Shown: positions 8,499 through 18,847 of the stretch, piece by piece | Layout: the number at the start of each line of letters is the position of its first letter | Numbering within the stretch: the first letter of the stretch is position 1 | NCBI GenBank assembly: GCA_900551245.1 | Contig: URVC01000018.1 | Coordinates: 4,674-68,673 of the forward strand | Direction: 5' to 3' | From: an uncultured bacterium | Lineage (GTDB): Bacteria; Verrucomicrobiota; Lentisphaeria; Victivallales; Victivallaceae | DNA: 64,000 nt | Translations under genes and position numbers: made by a program | Notes under the pieces: model-generated | What the model was told of the DNA's origin: nothing | Seen by the model: the letters and a program-made list of their open reading frames with translations, nothing else | Databases searched by the model: none

Positions 8499-9386
8499 TC
8501 AAATCTGGACCGCGAGAACTCCCTCGCGTCCGGGAAATGCCTTCAGCTCCATCCGCCCCTCCGGGGCGCTCTCTTTTACCTCCGCTGCGACGACGCCGAG
8601 CGGCACGACCCGGTAGCCGAGCTCCAGCACCCGGCGGAGGTACTCTTCGAACATTCCGGCACAGCGCCCGCCCTCGGCCTCCGCGTGGATGGTGATGACG
8701 TTGAGCTGTTCCGGCTTCAAGAGAGAGATCTGAAATTCGTTGTAATTTTCATCGGTGACCCCGTCGCGGCCGAGCGCTTCATCGTAGGTCGGCAGCGTCA
8801 CCGGAATCTGCAATTGTTCGAGCCGCCGGCCGTTCACCACCGGGTAGAAGGGGAACTCCCCCCGGCAGTCGCTGTTGTAGTCGAACGGGAACTCCGCCTT
8901 GACCTCCAGCAGCTGGGCATTGCTCCGCCACCCCGGCGCGGCGCTGGTGCGGGGGGCGACGCCGGTGATTCTCTCCAGCTCCGCAAGGCCGGTGCGCAGT
9001 TCAGAACGCATGGCTTCGGCACTCATCGTGGTGAGTTTCGCCTGCGCCCGGTGATGATCCCAGGCGTGAAACCCGACCTCGTGCCCCGCCTCCATTGCCG
9101 CGCGGATCACCCCGGCGTGGCGGCGGCCGATTTTCGGCCCCGGCCAGGCGGTCCCCATCAGCACGATCTCCGGGCCGTACAGCCCGGCCGCATTGGTGCG
9201 GAGCATCTTCCACAGGAAGGCGGGACGGAGCAGCCGCCACAGGTGGCGGCCCATGTTGTCCGGCCCGACCGAGAAGTAGAAGGTGCCGCGGACGCCGTAC
9301 TTTTCGAGAATCCGGCAGAGTGCGGGCACGCCGCGACCGGTCCCCCGGAAGGTATCCACGTCAATGCGCAGTGCGATGGTCTTCAT
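8499..9386 (-). CDS. arnD: 4-deoxy-4-formamido-L-arabinose-phosphoundecaprenol deformylase (ArnD)
   Basis: A 295-residue NodB-fold deacetylase. It removes the formyl group from undecaprenyl-phosphate Ara4FN on the way to aminoarabinose-modified lipid A. Seen: RIDVDTFRGT (catalytic Asp and metal Asp), HEVGFHAWDHH (metal His pair), APGWRSN and a late TIHAEAEGG. ATG 9386 is preferred because it gives the family's usual N terminus; a TTG at 9395 overlapping the arnA stop is the alternative. It follows arnA directly with 5 bases between. arnB, arnC and arnT are not in the window. Confidence 0.9.
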   Translation of the reverse strand: MKTIALRIDVDTFRGTGRGVPALCRILEKYGVRGTFYFSVGPDNMGRHLWRLLRPAFLWKMLRTNAAGLYGPEIVLMGTAWPGPKIGRRHAGVIRAAMEAGHEVGFHAWDHHRAQAKLTTMSAEAMRSELRTGLAELERITGVAPRTSAAPGWRSNAQLLEVKAEFPFDYNSDCRGEFPFYPVVNGRRLEQLQIPVTLPTYDEALGRDGVTDENYNEFQISLLKPEQLNVITIHAEAEGGRCAGMFEEYLRRVLELGYRVVPLGVVAAEVKESAPEGRMELKAFPGREGVLAVQI

Positions 9387-9391
9387 ATCGT

Positions 9392-11386
9392 TCAATCGAG
9401 GTTGAATTCACCGGATTTGATCGCTTCGGAGAGGAAGAAGTCCAGCGTGGTCTCGATCGATTTCTCCAGCGGAATGTGCGGCTCCCAGTCGAGGAACCTC
9501 TTCGCGTTGCGGATGCTCGGCACCCGGTGCTGCACATCCTGATACCCCTTGCCGTAGAAGGCGCCCGATTCGACCACCAGATAGCCGGCGAACGGGGGGA
9601 ACTTGCTGCGCAGCGGGTGTTTGTCGAACTTTTCAACCAGCATTTCGGCCATCGCCTTGATGCTCGCCTCGTTGGCCGGGTTGCCGATGTTGATGATCTT
9701 GCCGGAGCACTTGCCGTCCTTGTTCTCGATGATGCGATAGAGCGCCTCGACACCCTCCTTGATGTCGACGAAGCAGCGCTTCTGTTCGCCGCCGTCGATG
9801 AGCTGAATCGGCGCACCCTGCACCAGGTTGAGGATCAGCTGGGTGATCGCGCGGCTGCTGCCGATCCGGGCGCTGGTCAGGCTGTCGAGCCGGGGCCCGA
9901 TCCAGTTGAACGGACGGAACAGCGTGAACTGGAGCACTCCCTTCGCGCCGTAGGCCCAGATGACCCGGTCGAGCAACTGCTTGCTGGTCGAGTAGATCCA
10001 GCGCTGCATCCGGATCGGGCCGGTGACCAGCTTGGAGTTGTCCTCATCAAACTGGGGATCTTCGCACATGCCGTACACTTCGCTGGTCGACGGGAAGATG
10101 ATCCGCTTGTTGTACTTGACGCAGTAGCGGACAATCCGCAGATTCTCTTCGAAGTCCAGCTCGAAGACCCGCAGCGGATTGCGGGTGTATTCGATCGGCG
10201 TGGCGATCGCCACCAGCGGCAGGACGATGTCGCACTTGCGGATGTGGTATTCGATCCATTCGCGGTGGATCGAGATGTCCCCCTCACGGAAGTTGAAGCC
10301 GGGGCGGTCGAGCAGGTGGTCGATGTAGTTGCTCCGCAGGTCGAGGCCGTAGACTTCGTACTTGCCGGAGTCGAGCAGACGTTCGCTGATGTGACTGCCG
10401 ATGAAGCCGTTGACGCCGAGGATCAGCACCGACTTCTTGCGGCCGGCGGCGCGGAGGCGGCGCGGATCGTCGTTCCAGACCATGTTCTCGACGATGCGGG
10501 CGTCGGCGGCGAGCTGGTCGCCGGTGGTGAAGATGCCGCCCTCGAGCTGGGCGGTCTTGATCCGGAGCGCACCTTCGCCGCAGGCGATGGTGAAGGGCGC
10601 GCTGGAGAGCACCGTGCCCGGCGCCGCCTTGCGGACGGCCGGAACCGCGTCGACCGACCAGAAGTAGCATTTGCGGTCGCCGATGAAGCTGAATGCGCCC
10701 GGATAGGGGCGGGTCACGGCGCGCACGAGATTGCGGATCTCCTTCGCGGATTTGTTCCAGTCGATGCGGCCGTCTTCCGGACCGCGTTTCCCGAAGGTGG
10801 TGGCCTGCGATTCCTCCTGCGGAATGCGGGCGGCGCGCCCTTCGCGCAGCAGCGGCAGGGCGCGGTCGAGCACCACCGCGGTCGCGGCGACCGCCTTGTC
10901 GAAGAGGGTGCGGGCGGTGTCGTCGTCGGTGATGGCGAACTTTTCCTGATCGATGATGTCGCCGGCGTCGGCTTTCTCCGTCATGTAGTGCAGGGTGACA
11001 CCGGTTTCGGTTTCGCCGTTGATGATCGCCCAGTTGATCGGCACGCGGCCGCGGTACTTCGGCAGGAGCGAACCGTGAAGGTTGATGCAGCCGTGTTTCG
11101 GAATGGAGAGCAGCTCCTCCTTGATGAGATTGCGATAGTAGAAGCTGAAGAGGAAATCCGGCGCCATGGCGCGGATTCTGCCGACCCAGACCGGGTGGTT
11201 GATGTCCTCGGGGGCGAAGACGGGGATGCCGCGTTCGCCGGCGAGTTCCGCGACGGAGCCGAACCAGATATTTTCCGACGGATTGTCCTTGTGCGTGAAA
11301 ATGGCGCTGATTTCGAATCCGTTCCGCTCCAGCGCTTCAATGCCGGCCCTGCCGACGTTGTGATAGGCCAGTACCACACACTTCAT
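9392..11386 (-). CDS. arnA: Bifunctional UDP-glucuronate decarboxylase / UDP-Ara4N formyltransferase
   Basis: A 664-residue two-domain enzyme, close to the usual 660. The N-terminal formyltransferase has [14 protein letters not shown] (catalytic Asn and His) and EKADAGDI (Asp). The C-terminal SDR-type decarboxylase has [10 protein letters not shown] for NAD, STSEVYG and the YSTSK catalytic Tyr/Lys pair. It makes UDP-Ara4FN for lipid A modification, which lowers binding of cationic peptides. ATG 11386 is chosen because GGAAGGAG precedes it; an in-frame ATG 17 codons upstream adds non-homologous residues. It is the first gene of an arnA-arnD pair. Confidence 0.95.
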   Translation of the reverse strand: MKCVVLAYHNVGRAGIEALERNGFEISAIFTHKDNPSENIWFGSVAELAGERGIPVFAPEDINHPVWVGRIRAMAPDFLFSFYYRNLIKEELLSIPKHGCINLHGSLLPKYRGRVPINWAIINGETETGVTLHYMTEKADAGDIIDQEKFAITDDDTARTLFDKAVAATAVVLDRALPLLREGRAARIPQEESQATTFGKRGPEDGRIDWNKSAKEIRNLVRAVTRPYPGAFSFIGDRKCYFWSVDAVPAVRKAAPGTVLSSAPFTIACGEGALRIKTAQLEGGIFTTGDQLAADARIVENMVWNDDPRRLRAAGRKKSVLILGVNGFIGSHISERLLDSGKYEVYGLDLRSNYIDHLLDRPGFNFREGDISIHREWIEYHIRKCDIVLPLVAIATPIEYTRNPLRVFELDFEENLRIVRYCVKYNKRIIFPSTSEVYGMCEDPQFDEDNSKLVTGPIRMQRWIYSTSKQLLDRVIWAYGAKGVLQFTLFRPFNWIGPRLDSLTSARIGSSRAITQLILNLVQGAPIQLIDGGEQKRCFVDIKEGVEALYRIIENKDGKCSGKIINIGNPANEASIKAMAEMLVEKFDKHPLRSKFPPFAGYLVVESGAFYGKGYQDVQHRVPSIRNAKRFLDWEPHIPLEKSIETTLDFFLSEAIKSGEFNLD

Positions 11387-11500
11387 ATGACTGCTCCTTC
11401 CGGTGGCGAATGGATAAATTCTGATTGCCGAATTCAAAAATAATAATAAAACGATGTAATATAGTGCAAATTGTGGAAATTGCCAGAGAAATTGCGAGAT

Positions 11501-14020
11501 TCAGGGCAATTTTCGCGCTTCCGGCTCCCCGGGGAGGGGATGGGCGAGGAACAGGATCTGCCGGTTCTTCGCGAACCGCTCCAGCTCTGCGAGGACGGCA
11601 TTCCGGCGTTCCGGGTCGAAGTTGACGCAGATGTCGTCGAAGACGATCGGAAGCGGTTCGGACTCCCGCTCCGAGTATTCGATCAGGGCCAGGCGCATGG
11701 CGACCATCAGCTCTTCGAGCGTCCCGCGGGAGAGTTCGGCGACGCGCTTCTGCAACCCGGTGAGCGCGTCGGTCATCAGCAGTTCGCCGGTGGCGAGCGA
11801 CTTGTGGACGCGCGAATAACGCCCGCGGGTGAAGCTCCCGAAGAGTTCGGCGGCGCGCCGGATCACCTCCGGCTGTTTTTCCCGTTCATAGCGGGCGATC
11901 GAACGGTCGAGCAACCGGCGGCATTCGCGCCAGATCAGATAGTCCCGGGCGTTCTCCTTCATCGTGTTGCGGCACCCTTCGAGCCGGTTGGCAAGCTGTG
12001 CCGGATCGGCGGAGGCGAGAAGCCGGGCCGCCTCCTGTTCCGCCGCGCCGACGGAGCGTTCCAGAGAGGAGATCTCCTCCGCCAGTGCGGCCGAGCGTGC
12101 GGCCAGCGCCTCTTTTTCCCCGTTCAGCGTCTCGGCATCGACCGCGGCCTCTTCGGCGGGCGGATTCTCCCCCAGAAGGAGGGTGAGCGCCTTTTGTTCG
12201 GCGGAAGCGGCCTGCTCGAGGGCGGCGCGCCGGGTGCGCTGTCCGGTCATGGTGCGGAACTCCGCTTCGCCGGCGACGCCGCAGCGGGCGAAGAAGCCGG
12301 CCAGCGCCTCTTCCGAACGTTTCGCCGCCTGCCGCGCCTCTTCGAGTTCCGGAGCGAGGCGGGCGCGCTGTTCGGCGAGAAGGGTCTGCCGCGAACGGCG
12401 CACCTTCTCCGCCTCCAGTTCGTGCCGGAGCCGGAGGAGGCCGCTTTCCGGTTCCCCCGCGGCGCCGGGCAGCTGAAGGTAGTCCCGTCGGAAACACTTC
12501 AATTCCTCCTCGATGCGGCGGATCTCTTCGCGGTGCAGCTCCTGTTCGCGCCGGAGTCCGGCCAGGTCGGCGAGGCGGGTGAACACGGTTTCGACGGCGC
12601 CGGAGGGACACTCCGGACGGAGCCCCGCTTCGCGCAGAAACGTCTCGAATGCCGCGTCGAGACGGCGGTTCCGGTTCCGGTGATGGAGCCACGCTCCGAA
12701 GAGGACAAAAAGGAGTACGCCCGCTCCGACCGCCCAGCCCGCCGGAGCTTTGGCGGCAAATCCGACAGCGACGGCCGCCGCGACTGCCGTTGCGGCGCCG
12801 ATGGCGAGAATTCCGGCGGCGGCGAAATCCGGCGCACTCTCCTTCGCCGGAAGCGGGCGGCGTGCCGGGTCGCGCCACCGGTCGAGAAGCGGTTCGCCGG
12901 GCGGCGGCGGAACCGGTGTTCCGGTGAAGGGGGTGAGCTGGCGCTCCAGTTCGGCACAGCGGCCGGTGAGGGCGGAGTCGAGTTCACGCCGCCGGCGCAG
13001 TTCGTCGTTCTGCCGACGCATCCACTCCTGCTTCGCCTCCAGCGCGGCCAAAGCAGGTTCCGCGTCGAGCAGCGGGGAATCCTTCGCCGGACCAAGTTCG
13101 CCGGCCTGCCGCTGAAAACTCTCTTCGCGCGCCGTCAGCAGTTCCAGCCGGGTGCGGCTCTTCTCCTGCTCCTTCCGGAGGCGGGTCAGCTCCTCTTCCG
13201 CGCCCGGAGGGGCAGGGGGCAGGGGCGGCGTCGCGGCCAGCTCCTCCTCCAGACGGCGGAGTTTTTCCCGGACCGGCAGGGCGCGGATCAGCCGTTCGAC
13301 CCGGTCGAGCCGGGCGGAGACATCGCGCTGGTCGCTCCGCCGCTCCTCCAGCGTTTTCCGCTGTTCCGCCGCGCGGGACTGCAGGGCTTCGTAGTCGGGC
13401 AGCGACCGGTTGGCCGCGTCGAGCTCCCCGGCAAGTTTGTCGTACTCCTGCTGGAGCGCGTGGAGCCGGTGTTTGCGGCCGCGCGGCAGAAAGAGTTCGT
13501 CGGCGCGGCGGTCGAGGTCGCTCCCGAGCCGGGGTAGTGAGAGTTCGCCCATGGCGATGCCCGCCCCGTAGAGCCGGGCGCGGATGTCCTCGTCGCTCAG
13601 GAAGGCGAGCCGGTTCAGTTCGTCGATGGTGACCGCGTAGACGTTGGTGTAGAAGTTTTCGCTCACGTTGAGCAGGGTGGCAAATTCCGCTTCGCCGCCG
13701 GCCTCCGAACCGTCCGCCCGGGTGAGGCGAAGTACGCCGTCCCCCGGCCCCTGCCGGGTGATGGTGAGCGCTTCGCCGGAGGCGAGCGTGACTTCGACCC
13801 GCCCGCCGTAGAGGCCGGAGCCCTCCAACGCCGGATAGGGGTTGCGGCCGCTGTTTTTTCGCACCGCGAAGCCCCAGAAGAGCCGCCGGAGAAACTCCAG
13901 CAGCGTGGTTTTGCCGAATTCGTTCCCGCCGGTGACCGGATTGACGCCTTCTCCCAGGCCGGTCAGGTGAAAGTCGTGGAAGCGGCCGAAGTTGTCGATA
14001 TGAATTTCCCGGATGATCAT
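11501..14020 (-). CDS. YhaN-like AAA ATPase (SbcC/Rad50-related)
   Basis: An 839-residue SMC-like ATPase. Walker A is GGNEFGKTTLLEF (Lys37) and the C terminus carries a Walker B-like PIVFDDICVNFD and a His switch FLAHP. Between them lie long Arg/Glu-rich coiled coils interrupted by two hydrophobic segments (AAAGILAIGAATAVAAAVAVG and AVGAGVLLFVLFG), the hallmark of YhaN rather than SbcC. With the nuclease encoded just upstream it likely forms an SbcCD-like complex acting on DNA ends. It overlaps that gene by 4 bases (ATGA). Confidence 0.88.
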   Translation of the reverse strand: MIIREIHIDNFGRFHDFHLTGLGEGVNPVTGGNEFGKTTLLEFLRRLFWGFAVRKNSGRNPYPALEGSGLYGGRVEVTLASGEALTITRQGPGDGVLRLTRADGSEAGGEAEFATLLNVSENFYTNVYAVTIDELNRLAFLSDEDIRARLYGAGIAMGELSLPRLGSDLDRRADELFLPRGRKHRLHALQQEYDKLAGELDAANRSLPDYEALQSRAAEQRKTLEERRSDQRDVSARLDRVERLIRALPVREKLRRLEEELAATPPLPPAPPGAEEELTRLRKEQEKSRTRLELLTAREESFQRQAGELGPAKDSPLLDAEPALAALEAKQEWMRRQNDELRRRRELDSALTGRCAELERQLTPFTGTPVPPPPGEPLLDRWRDPARRPLPAKESAPDFAAAGILAIGAATAVAAAVAVGFAAKAPAGWAVGAGVLLFVLFGAWLHHRNRNRRLDAAFETFLREAGLRPECPSGAVETVFTRLADLAGLRREQELHREEIRRIEEELKCFRRDYLQLPGAAGEPESGLLRLRHELEAEKVRRSRQTLLAEQRARLAPELEEARQAAKRSEEALAGFFARCGVAGEAEFRTMTGQRTRRAALEQAASAEQKALTLLLGENPPAEEAAVDAETLNGEKEALAARSAALAEEISSLERSVGAAEQEAARLLASADPAQLANRLEGCRNTMKENARDYLIWRECRRLLDRSIARYEREKQPEVIRRAAELFGSFTRGRYSRVHKSLATGELLMTDALTGLQKRVAELSRGTLEELMVAMRLALIEYSERESEPLPIVFDDICVNFDPERRNAVLAELERFAKNRQILFLAHPLPGEPEARKLP

Positions 14021-15249
14021 GGCCGCGCCTCCATGGTTCCCGCGAGCAGGTCGAGAATCCGTTCGACCGCGTCATGCCGGATGGATTCCTGCTCGTCACG
14101 GGTGAACTCCGGCACCCCCGGACACTTCGAGCGGAGCACGGCAAGCTCCCGCTCCAATGCCTCCTCCTCCCGCAGTTCGGCGGCGGAGGTCGTCACTTCG
14201 GCCGCGAGGCTGTCGGTGTCGATTTCGGTGCGGATTCCGGTGGTGGCAAGTTCGAGCCGTTCGAGCGTCGCATTTGGCGGCAGGGCGGCGCCGAGCAGGC
14301 CGGCCAGTTCCGCCGGGTCACTGCGGCGGAGCTCCGCGTTGAGCGGCGTCGGCCCGGAGAGGCGGAGCCGGAGCAGCAGCGGCGCGTCGCCGCGGAATTG
14401 TTCCGCCGCCTGTCGACAGCGGTCCGCCAGCTCGTCGAAACGTTCGAGATCCACCAGGCCGGCGACCTCCAGCACTTCGAACCGCATCGCCTCGAGGGGG
14501 TGAAAATCAACCGAAAGTCTGCCGGCGGAATCGACCCGCACCAGCAGACAGCCGCGTTCCCCCGGCTCGTTGACCGCCCGCCCCTGCGGACAGCCCGGGT
14601 AGTACGCCGCCGGGGCCGCATCGTTCACCTTCCGAAAGTTGTGGACGTGCCCGAGCGCCCAGTAGTCCACCCCTTTCCCGGCGAGGTCGGCGACTGCGGC
14701 GGGGGCGTAAGGTTGAAATCCCGGCTGGGCGCCGACGTTCGCATGGAGCACCCCCACTGTGAAGGGGCCGCCGGGCGGCGCGGCGAACCGTTCCGTCAGG
14801 TTGTCGGTCTGCCGGGGACGGCTGTGGCTGATGCCGCCGACCCGGGCGATCACTTCGCCGTTCCGCTCCACCGGGAAGAATTCCACCGCGTCGGCGGCGA
14901 ACAGACGGGTGTTGCCGGGCAGTTTCACCGCCGGGGGCCACGCCGCTGGAACCGGGTCATGGTTGCCGCCGGCAAGAAAGACCGGGATCTTCGCCGCGTC
15001 CAGCCGGAGCAGCTCCTCGCGGAAACGCATCCGGCCGGCGAGCGAAGGATTGTCGCGGTCGAAGATGTCGCCCGCGATCACCAGAAAATCCACCCGCTCC
15101 CGGAGCGCCAGATCGACAATCCGGGTGAAGGCGGCAAACGGCGCTTCGGCGAGGCGCCCGGCCAGCTCCGGCAGGTCGCGGCCGAGGCCGAGAAACGCGC
15201 TGCCCAGATGCAGGTCGGCACAGTGGATGAATTTCACCGCCGCCGCCAA
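14017..15249 (-). CDS. YhaO/SbcD-like metallophosphoesterase (DNA nuclease)
   Basis: A 410-residue calcineurin-like phosphoesterase. The dimetal site appears as HCADLHLGS, AGDIFDRDNP, GGNHDP, and later LGHVHNF, in the order seen in Mre11/SbcD nucleases. A C-terminal region of about 150 residues would cap the active site and contact the ATPase. It is translationally coupled to the YhaN-like ATPase downstream. Family knowledge suggests ATP-dependent DNA end processing; the exact role of YhaO/YhaN is less defined than that of SbcCD. Confidence 0.9.
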   Translation of the reverse strand: MAAAVKFIHCADLHLGSAFLGLGRDLPELAGRLAEAPFAAFTRIVDLALRERVDFLVIAGDIFDRDNPSLAGRMRFREELLRLDAAKIPVFLAGGNHDPVPAAWPPAVKLPGNTRLFAADAVEFFPVERNGEVIARVGGISHSRPRQTDNLTERFAAPPGGPFTVGVLHANVGAQPGFQPYAPAAVADLAGKGVDYWALGHVHNFRKVNDAAPAAYYPGCPQGRAVNEPGERGCLLVRVDSAGRLSVDFHPLEAMRFEVLEVAGLVDLERFDELADRCRQAAEQFRGDAPLLLRLRLSGPTPLNAELRRSDPAELAGLLGAALPPNATLERLELATTGIRTEIDTDSLAAEVTTSAAELREEEALERELAVLRSKCPGVPEFTRDEQESIRHDAVERILDLLAGTMEARP

Positions 15250-15276
15250 AGCTCCCCCTCTCTTCTGTGCCGCGGA

Positions 15277-16587
15277 TTACTGCAGCAGGGGTTCGCGGTT
15301 TTCCATGACGCCCGCGGTCTCCACCGGCGTCTTGCCGATGTAGATCTGACGGGGACGGACGATCTTGGTGTCGCTGCCGATCATCTCCTTCCAGTGGGCG
15401 ATCCAGCCGGGCAGGCGCGCCAGCGCGAACATCACCGTGAACATGTTCTCCGGAATGCCCAGCGCCCGGTAGAGGATGCCGGTGTAGAAGTCCACATTGG
15501 GGTAGAGGTTGCGCTCGATGAAGTAGGGGTCGCTCAGCGCTGCCTCCTCCACCTCGCGCGCCACGTCGAGCAGCGGGTCGCTGTAGTGGGTCCGCTCCAG
15601 ATAGGCGTGGCACTCGCGCTTGATGATCGCCGCGCGCGGGTCGTAGGTCTTGTAGACCCGGTGGCCGAAACCCATCAGCCGGAAGGGGTTGTTCTTGTCC
15701 TTGGCCATGTCGAGGAACTTCTTGACGTTCCCGTCCTGCTGGATCATCTTGAGCATCTCGATCACCGCCTGGTTGGCGCCGCCGTGGAGCGGGCCGGAGA
15801 GCGCCGAGATGCCTGCCGAGATGGTCGCGTAGAGGTTCACCTGCGCGCTGCCGATGGTGCGCACCGCCGTGGTCGAGCAGTTCTGTTCGTGATCGGCGTG
15901 CAGGATGAAGAGCATGTTCAGAATCCGCACCGCGTCCGGATGAATCTGGTAGGGCTTGACCGGCGAGTCAAACATCATGTTGAGGAAGTTCGCACAGTAG
16001 GAGAGGTCGTGCCGGGGGTAGACCACCGGCTCACCGATCGACTTCTTGTAGGCGAACGCCGCCATCGTCCGGACGATCGAAATCAGCCGCGCGGTGGATT
16101 GATCGATATCCTCCGACAGCGACTTGAGGTCGACGTTGGGATAGAAGGCCGCCAGCGCGTTGATCATCGTCGAGAGGATGTGCATTGGGTGCGCTCCCCG
16201 CGGGAAGTGATCGAAGAAATGACGCATGTCCTCGTGGAGCATCGAGTTGATGTTGAGCATCGCCGAGAAGTTGCGCCGCTGCTCCTCGTTCGGCAGTTCG
16301 CCGTGGACCAGCAGATAGGCGACCTCGACGAACATGGTCTTGCGGACCAGCTCCTCGATCGGAATCCCCCGGTAGCGGAGGATCCCCTTCTCGCCGTCGA
16401 TGAAGGTGATGCTGCTGTAGCAGGCGGCGGTGTTCATGAAGCTCGGGTCGAGCGTGACGTAACCGGTTTCACGGCGCAGCGCGCCGATGTCGATTCCCTT
16501 TTCGCCCTCCGAACCGACCACCACCGGCAGCCGGACCGATTTCCCTTCTACTTCAAGCACCACATAACCGGGACTCTCCTGCTTCAT
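15277..16587 (-). CDS. gltA: Citrate synthase
   Basis: A 436-residue citrate synthase condensing oxaloacetate and acetyl-CoA. Visible are HADHEQNCSTTAVR (catalytic His region), GPLHGGANQAV (second His), MGFGHRVYKTYDPRA (substrate His and Arg) and the C-terminal NVDFYTG region with the catalytic Asp. The N-terminal extension (GYVVLEVEGKSVRLPV) is typical of the NADH-sensitive hexameric bacterial type. It stands alone, with a candidate promoter at 16701-16729. Confidence 0.95.
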   Translation of the reverse strand: MKQESPGYVVLEVEGKSVRLPVVVGSEGEKGIDIGALRRETGYVTLDPSFMNTAACYSSITFIDGEKGILRYRGIPIEELVRKTMFVEVAYLLVHGELPNEEQRRNFSAMLNINSMLHEDMRHFFDHFPRGAHPMHILSTMINALAAFYPNVDLKSLSEDIDQSTARLISIVRTMAAFAYKKSIGEPVVYPRHDLSYCANFLNMMFDSPVKPYQIHPDAVRILNMLFILHADHEQNCSTTAVRTIGSAQVNLYATISAGISALSGPLHGGANQAVIEMLKMIQQDGNVKKFLDMAKDKNNPFRLMGFGHRVYKTYDPRAAIIKRECHAYLERTHYSDPLLDVAREVEEAALSDPYFIERNLYPNVDFYTGILYRALGIPENMFTVMFALARLPGWIAHWKEMIGSDTKIVRPRQIYIGKTPVETAGVMENREPLLQ

Positions 16588-16700
16588 TCAGAATCCTCCT
16601 TCTTCCTTGCACAATTACCGACGGCATCTCTCCTGTTTCTCCGGGCCGGAAGATGCACGCCGTTCCGCCCGGGCCGGATTTATCGAAATCACATCCTATT

Positions 16701-16729
16701 AATATGATTCCCCGGCGGCTCTTTTTCAA
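16701..16729 (-). promoter_or_regulatory. Candidate sigma70-type promoter of citrate synthase
   Basis: On the minus strand, TTGAAA (16729-16724) is followed after 17 bases by CATATT (16706-16701), about 115 bases before the citrate synthase start. The -10 box is imperfect, so this is a moderate-quality prediction. Confidence 0.35.
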
Positions 16730-16766
16730 GCGGAACGGCGGGAACTTCACCAAAATGTAATGGCGT

Positions 16767-17570
16767 TCAGAGCGTGACGCCGGCGCCGGCGGGGATTTTC
16801 ACCGGTTTCCCGTCCGCCTGCACCCAGAGGTCGAGGCCGGAGCGGTTGCGCAGCAGTTTCCCGTCGACGCTGATTACGAGCGAACGGAGTGCGGCGACAT
16901 ATTCGAAGATCTCCAGGTTGGTGGCGTACCAGATGTCATCCCGGCCGGACACCTTCTCGCAGAACGCTTCGATGAGCTTCCAGTTGTTGGAAGGTTCCTC
17001 GCGGTCGAACTCGTAGGCGTGCCCCCAGACGTAGAGGAGCGAGAGTTCGCGGTAGGGCGAAAGGTTCAGAAACGCTTCCGCCTTCGCATCCAGATCGTGC
17101 GAGTGATGGCAGGTCGGGTGCCAGAGCAGGAAATCATCCGGCAGTGCGAAGCTCCCGTGCGACGCGGTGGTGCGCGAGTAGACGATGCCGCAACTGCGGA
17201 GCAGTTCGATCACCTGGGGATTGTGGGTGCCGAAGGGGTAGCTCATGCCGACGACCGGCATCCCGGTGAGCTCCTCGAGTTTCCGGCGGTCGTCGAGCAC
17301 TTCGGAGAGCACCGAAGCGGGGGCGATCCGTTCGAGATAGGGGTGGTGCGCGCTGTGACAGCTCACCTCGTGCCCGGCGTAGAGGTCGGCGACCTCCTCC
17401 GGCTGAATCCGGTTGCCGGTGCCCAGCAGCGCGGAGTTGAGGTGGAAGGTCCCCCGGATGCCGTAACGGTTGAAGATGGCGACGAGCCGGCGGTCCTGGG
17501 TTACGCCGTCGTCGTAGCTCATGGTGAGCGCCTTCGGACGGCCCTGCGGATAGAGATATTTGAGCATCAT
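16767..17570 (-). CDS. Polysaccharide deacetylase (NodB-fold) family protein
   Basis: A 267-residue protein with the NodB core: TMSYDDGVTQD (catalytic and metal Asp), GTFHLNS, and GHEVSCHSAHHPYLE (metal His pair H-x3-H), followed by VVGMSYPFGTHN. These enzymes remove acetyl or related groups from carbohydrates. There is no signal peptide, so it probably acts in the cytoplasm, unlike most peptidoglycan or chitin deacetylases. The C-terminal part (about residues 170-267) is not assignable. It is a single-gene unit on the minus strand; its substrate is unknown. Confidence 0.85.
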   Translation of the reverse strand: MMLKYLYPQGRPKALTMSYDDGVTQDRRLVAIFNRYGIRGTFHLNSALLGTGNRIQPEEVADLYAGHEVSCHSAHHPYLERIAPASVLSEVLDDRRKLEELTGMPVVGMSYPFGTHNPQVIELLRSCGIVYSRTTASHGSFALPDDFLLWHPTCHHSHDLDAKAEAFLNLSPYRELSLLYVWGHAYEFDREEPSNNWKLIEAFCEKVSGRDDIWYATNLEIFEYVAALRSLVISVDGKLLRNRSGLDLWVQADGKPVKIPAGAGVTL

Positions 17571-17771
17571 GATTCCTTACTCCGGATAATGGATGTGGAG
17601 ACGTTTTTCTATAATAAACCGGGCGGCGGCGAATTGCAAGTTTGAACCGGAAAAATCTCGCTCCGAAAGAGAAAAAATGCGCGTTTCTTCCCGCTGCGGC
17701 TCTGGAAAAAACACCATTCCGGCTGTACGTTATGGTATCGATTCAATTCCACAACCATTCGAGGTGAAGAT

Positions 17772-18845
17772 ATGCTGACGAAAACCAGTTTGAAATTTCT
17801 CGAAGAGTTCATGAATTCCTCCAGCCCCTCCGGTTTTGAAGAGGAGGCGGCGGCCTGTTTCCGCAACTACCTCGCTCCCTGCTGCGACGAGGTGAAGACC
17901 GACGTGCTCGGCAATACGATGGCGGTGCTCAACCCGGGCGCGCCGATGCGGGTGATGCTGGCCGGGCACTACGATGAGATCGGATTCCAGATCGTCTACA
18001 TCTCCGACGAGGGGCTGCTCTACTTCCGCCCCAACGGCGGAATCGACAAGCTCAATGTGCCGTCGACCGAAGTGGACATCCTGACCGCCTCCGGCCGGGT
18101 GCGCGGCGTGATCGGCAAGAAGCCGATCCACCTGCTCAAACCCGCGGAGCGGGAGGTGCCGCCCGAACTCTCCGACATGTGGATCGACATCGGCGCGGAA
18201 AACCGTGCCGAGGCGGAGAAGATCGTCTCGGTGGGCGACCCGGTGGCGGTGCGCTCCAACTTCCGGATGCTCAACGAACACCGCTTCATGTCGAAGGGGA
18301 CCGATGACAAGGTCGGCGCCTTCGTCGTCGCCGAAACCATGCGCGAACTTGCGAAGCGGAAGCTCAACGTCGCCGTCTACGGCGTCGGCACCGTGCAGGA
18401 GGAGGTCGGCCTGCGCGGCGCCCACACCAGCACCTTCGGCGTCGATCCGCAGGTGGGCTTTGCCATCGACGTCGGCTTCGCCACCGATCTGCCGGACATT
18501 CCGAAGAAACTGCTCGGCGAAATCCGGCTCGGCGGCGGCCCCGAACTCAACCGCAGCTGCGACAACAACCCGGTGCTCGGACGCATGCTCCGCCGCATCG
18601 CCAAGGAGAAGAAGATCGCCTATCAGGAGACCGCGGCGCACCGCGCCTCCGGCGGTACCGACGCGGCCCAGATCCAGATGACCCGGGCCGGGGTGGCCAC
18701 CGCACTGCTGAGCATTCCGAACCGCTACATGCACTCGCCGGTCGAAATCTGCGACCTGCGCGACGTCGAAGGCGCGGTCAAACTGCTGGTCGAGACCATC
18801 GCCGCGTTCCGGGGAGATGAATCCTTCATCCCGGGAATCGACTGA
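17772..18845 (+). CDS. M42 family metallo-aminopeptidase
   Basis: A 357-residue cytoplasmic dimetal peptidase of the glutamyl-aminopeptidase/FrvX group. Metal and catalytic residues are visible in order: AGHYDEIG (His), GTDDKVGAF (bridging Asp), VQEEVGLRGA (catalytic Glu pair), AIDVG (Asp) and RYMHSPVE (His). M42 peptidases form dodecameric tetrahedral shells and trim N-terminal residues from short peptides. The ribosome site GAGGTGAAG lies just before ATG 17772. The small membrane protein gene follows after 2 bases. Confidence 0.93.
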   Translation: MLTKTSLKFLEEFMNSSSPSGFEEEAAACFRNYLAPCCDEVKTDVLGNTMAVLNPGAPMRVMLAGHYDEIGFQIVYISDEGLLYFRPNGGIDKLNVPSTEVDILTASGRVRGVIGKKPIHLLKPAEREVPPELSDMWIDIGAENRAEAEKIVSVGDPVAVRSNFRMLNEHRFMSKGTDDKVGAFVVAETMRELAKRKLNVAVYGVGTVQEEVGLRGAHTSTFGVDPQVGFAIDVGFATDLPDIPKKLLGEIRLGGGPELNRSCDNNPVLGRMLRRIAKEKKIAYQETAAHRASGGTDAAQIQMTRAGVATALLSIPNRYMHSPVEICDLRDVEGAVKLLVETIAAFRGDESFIPGID

Positions 18846-18847
18846 GG

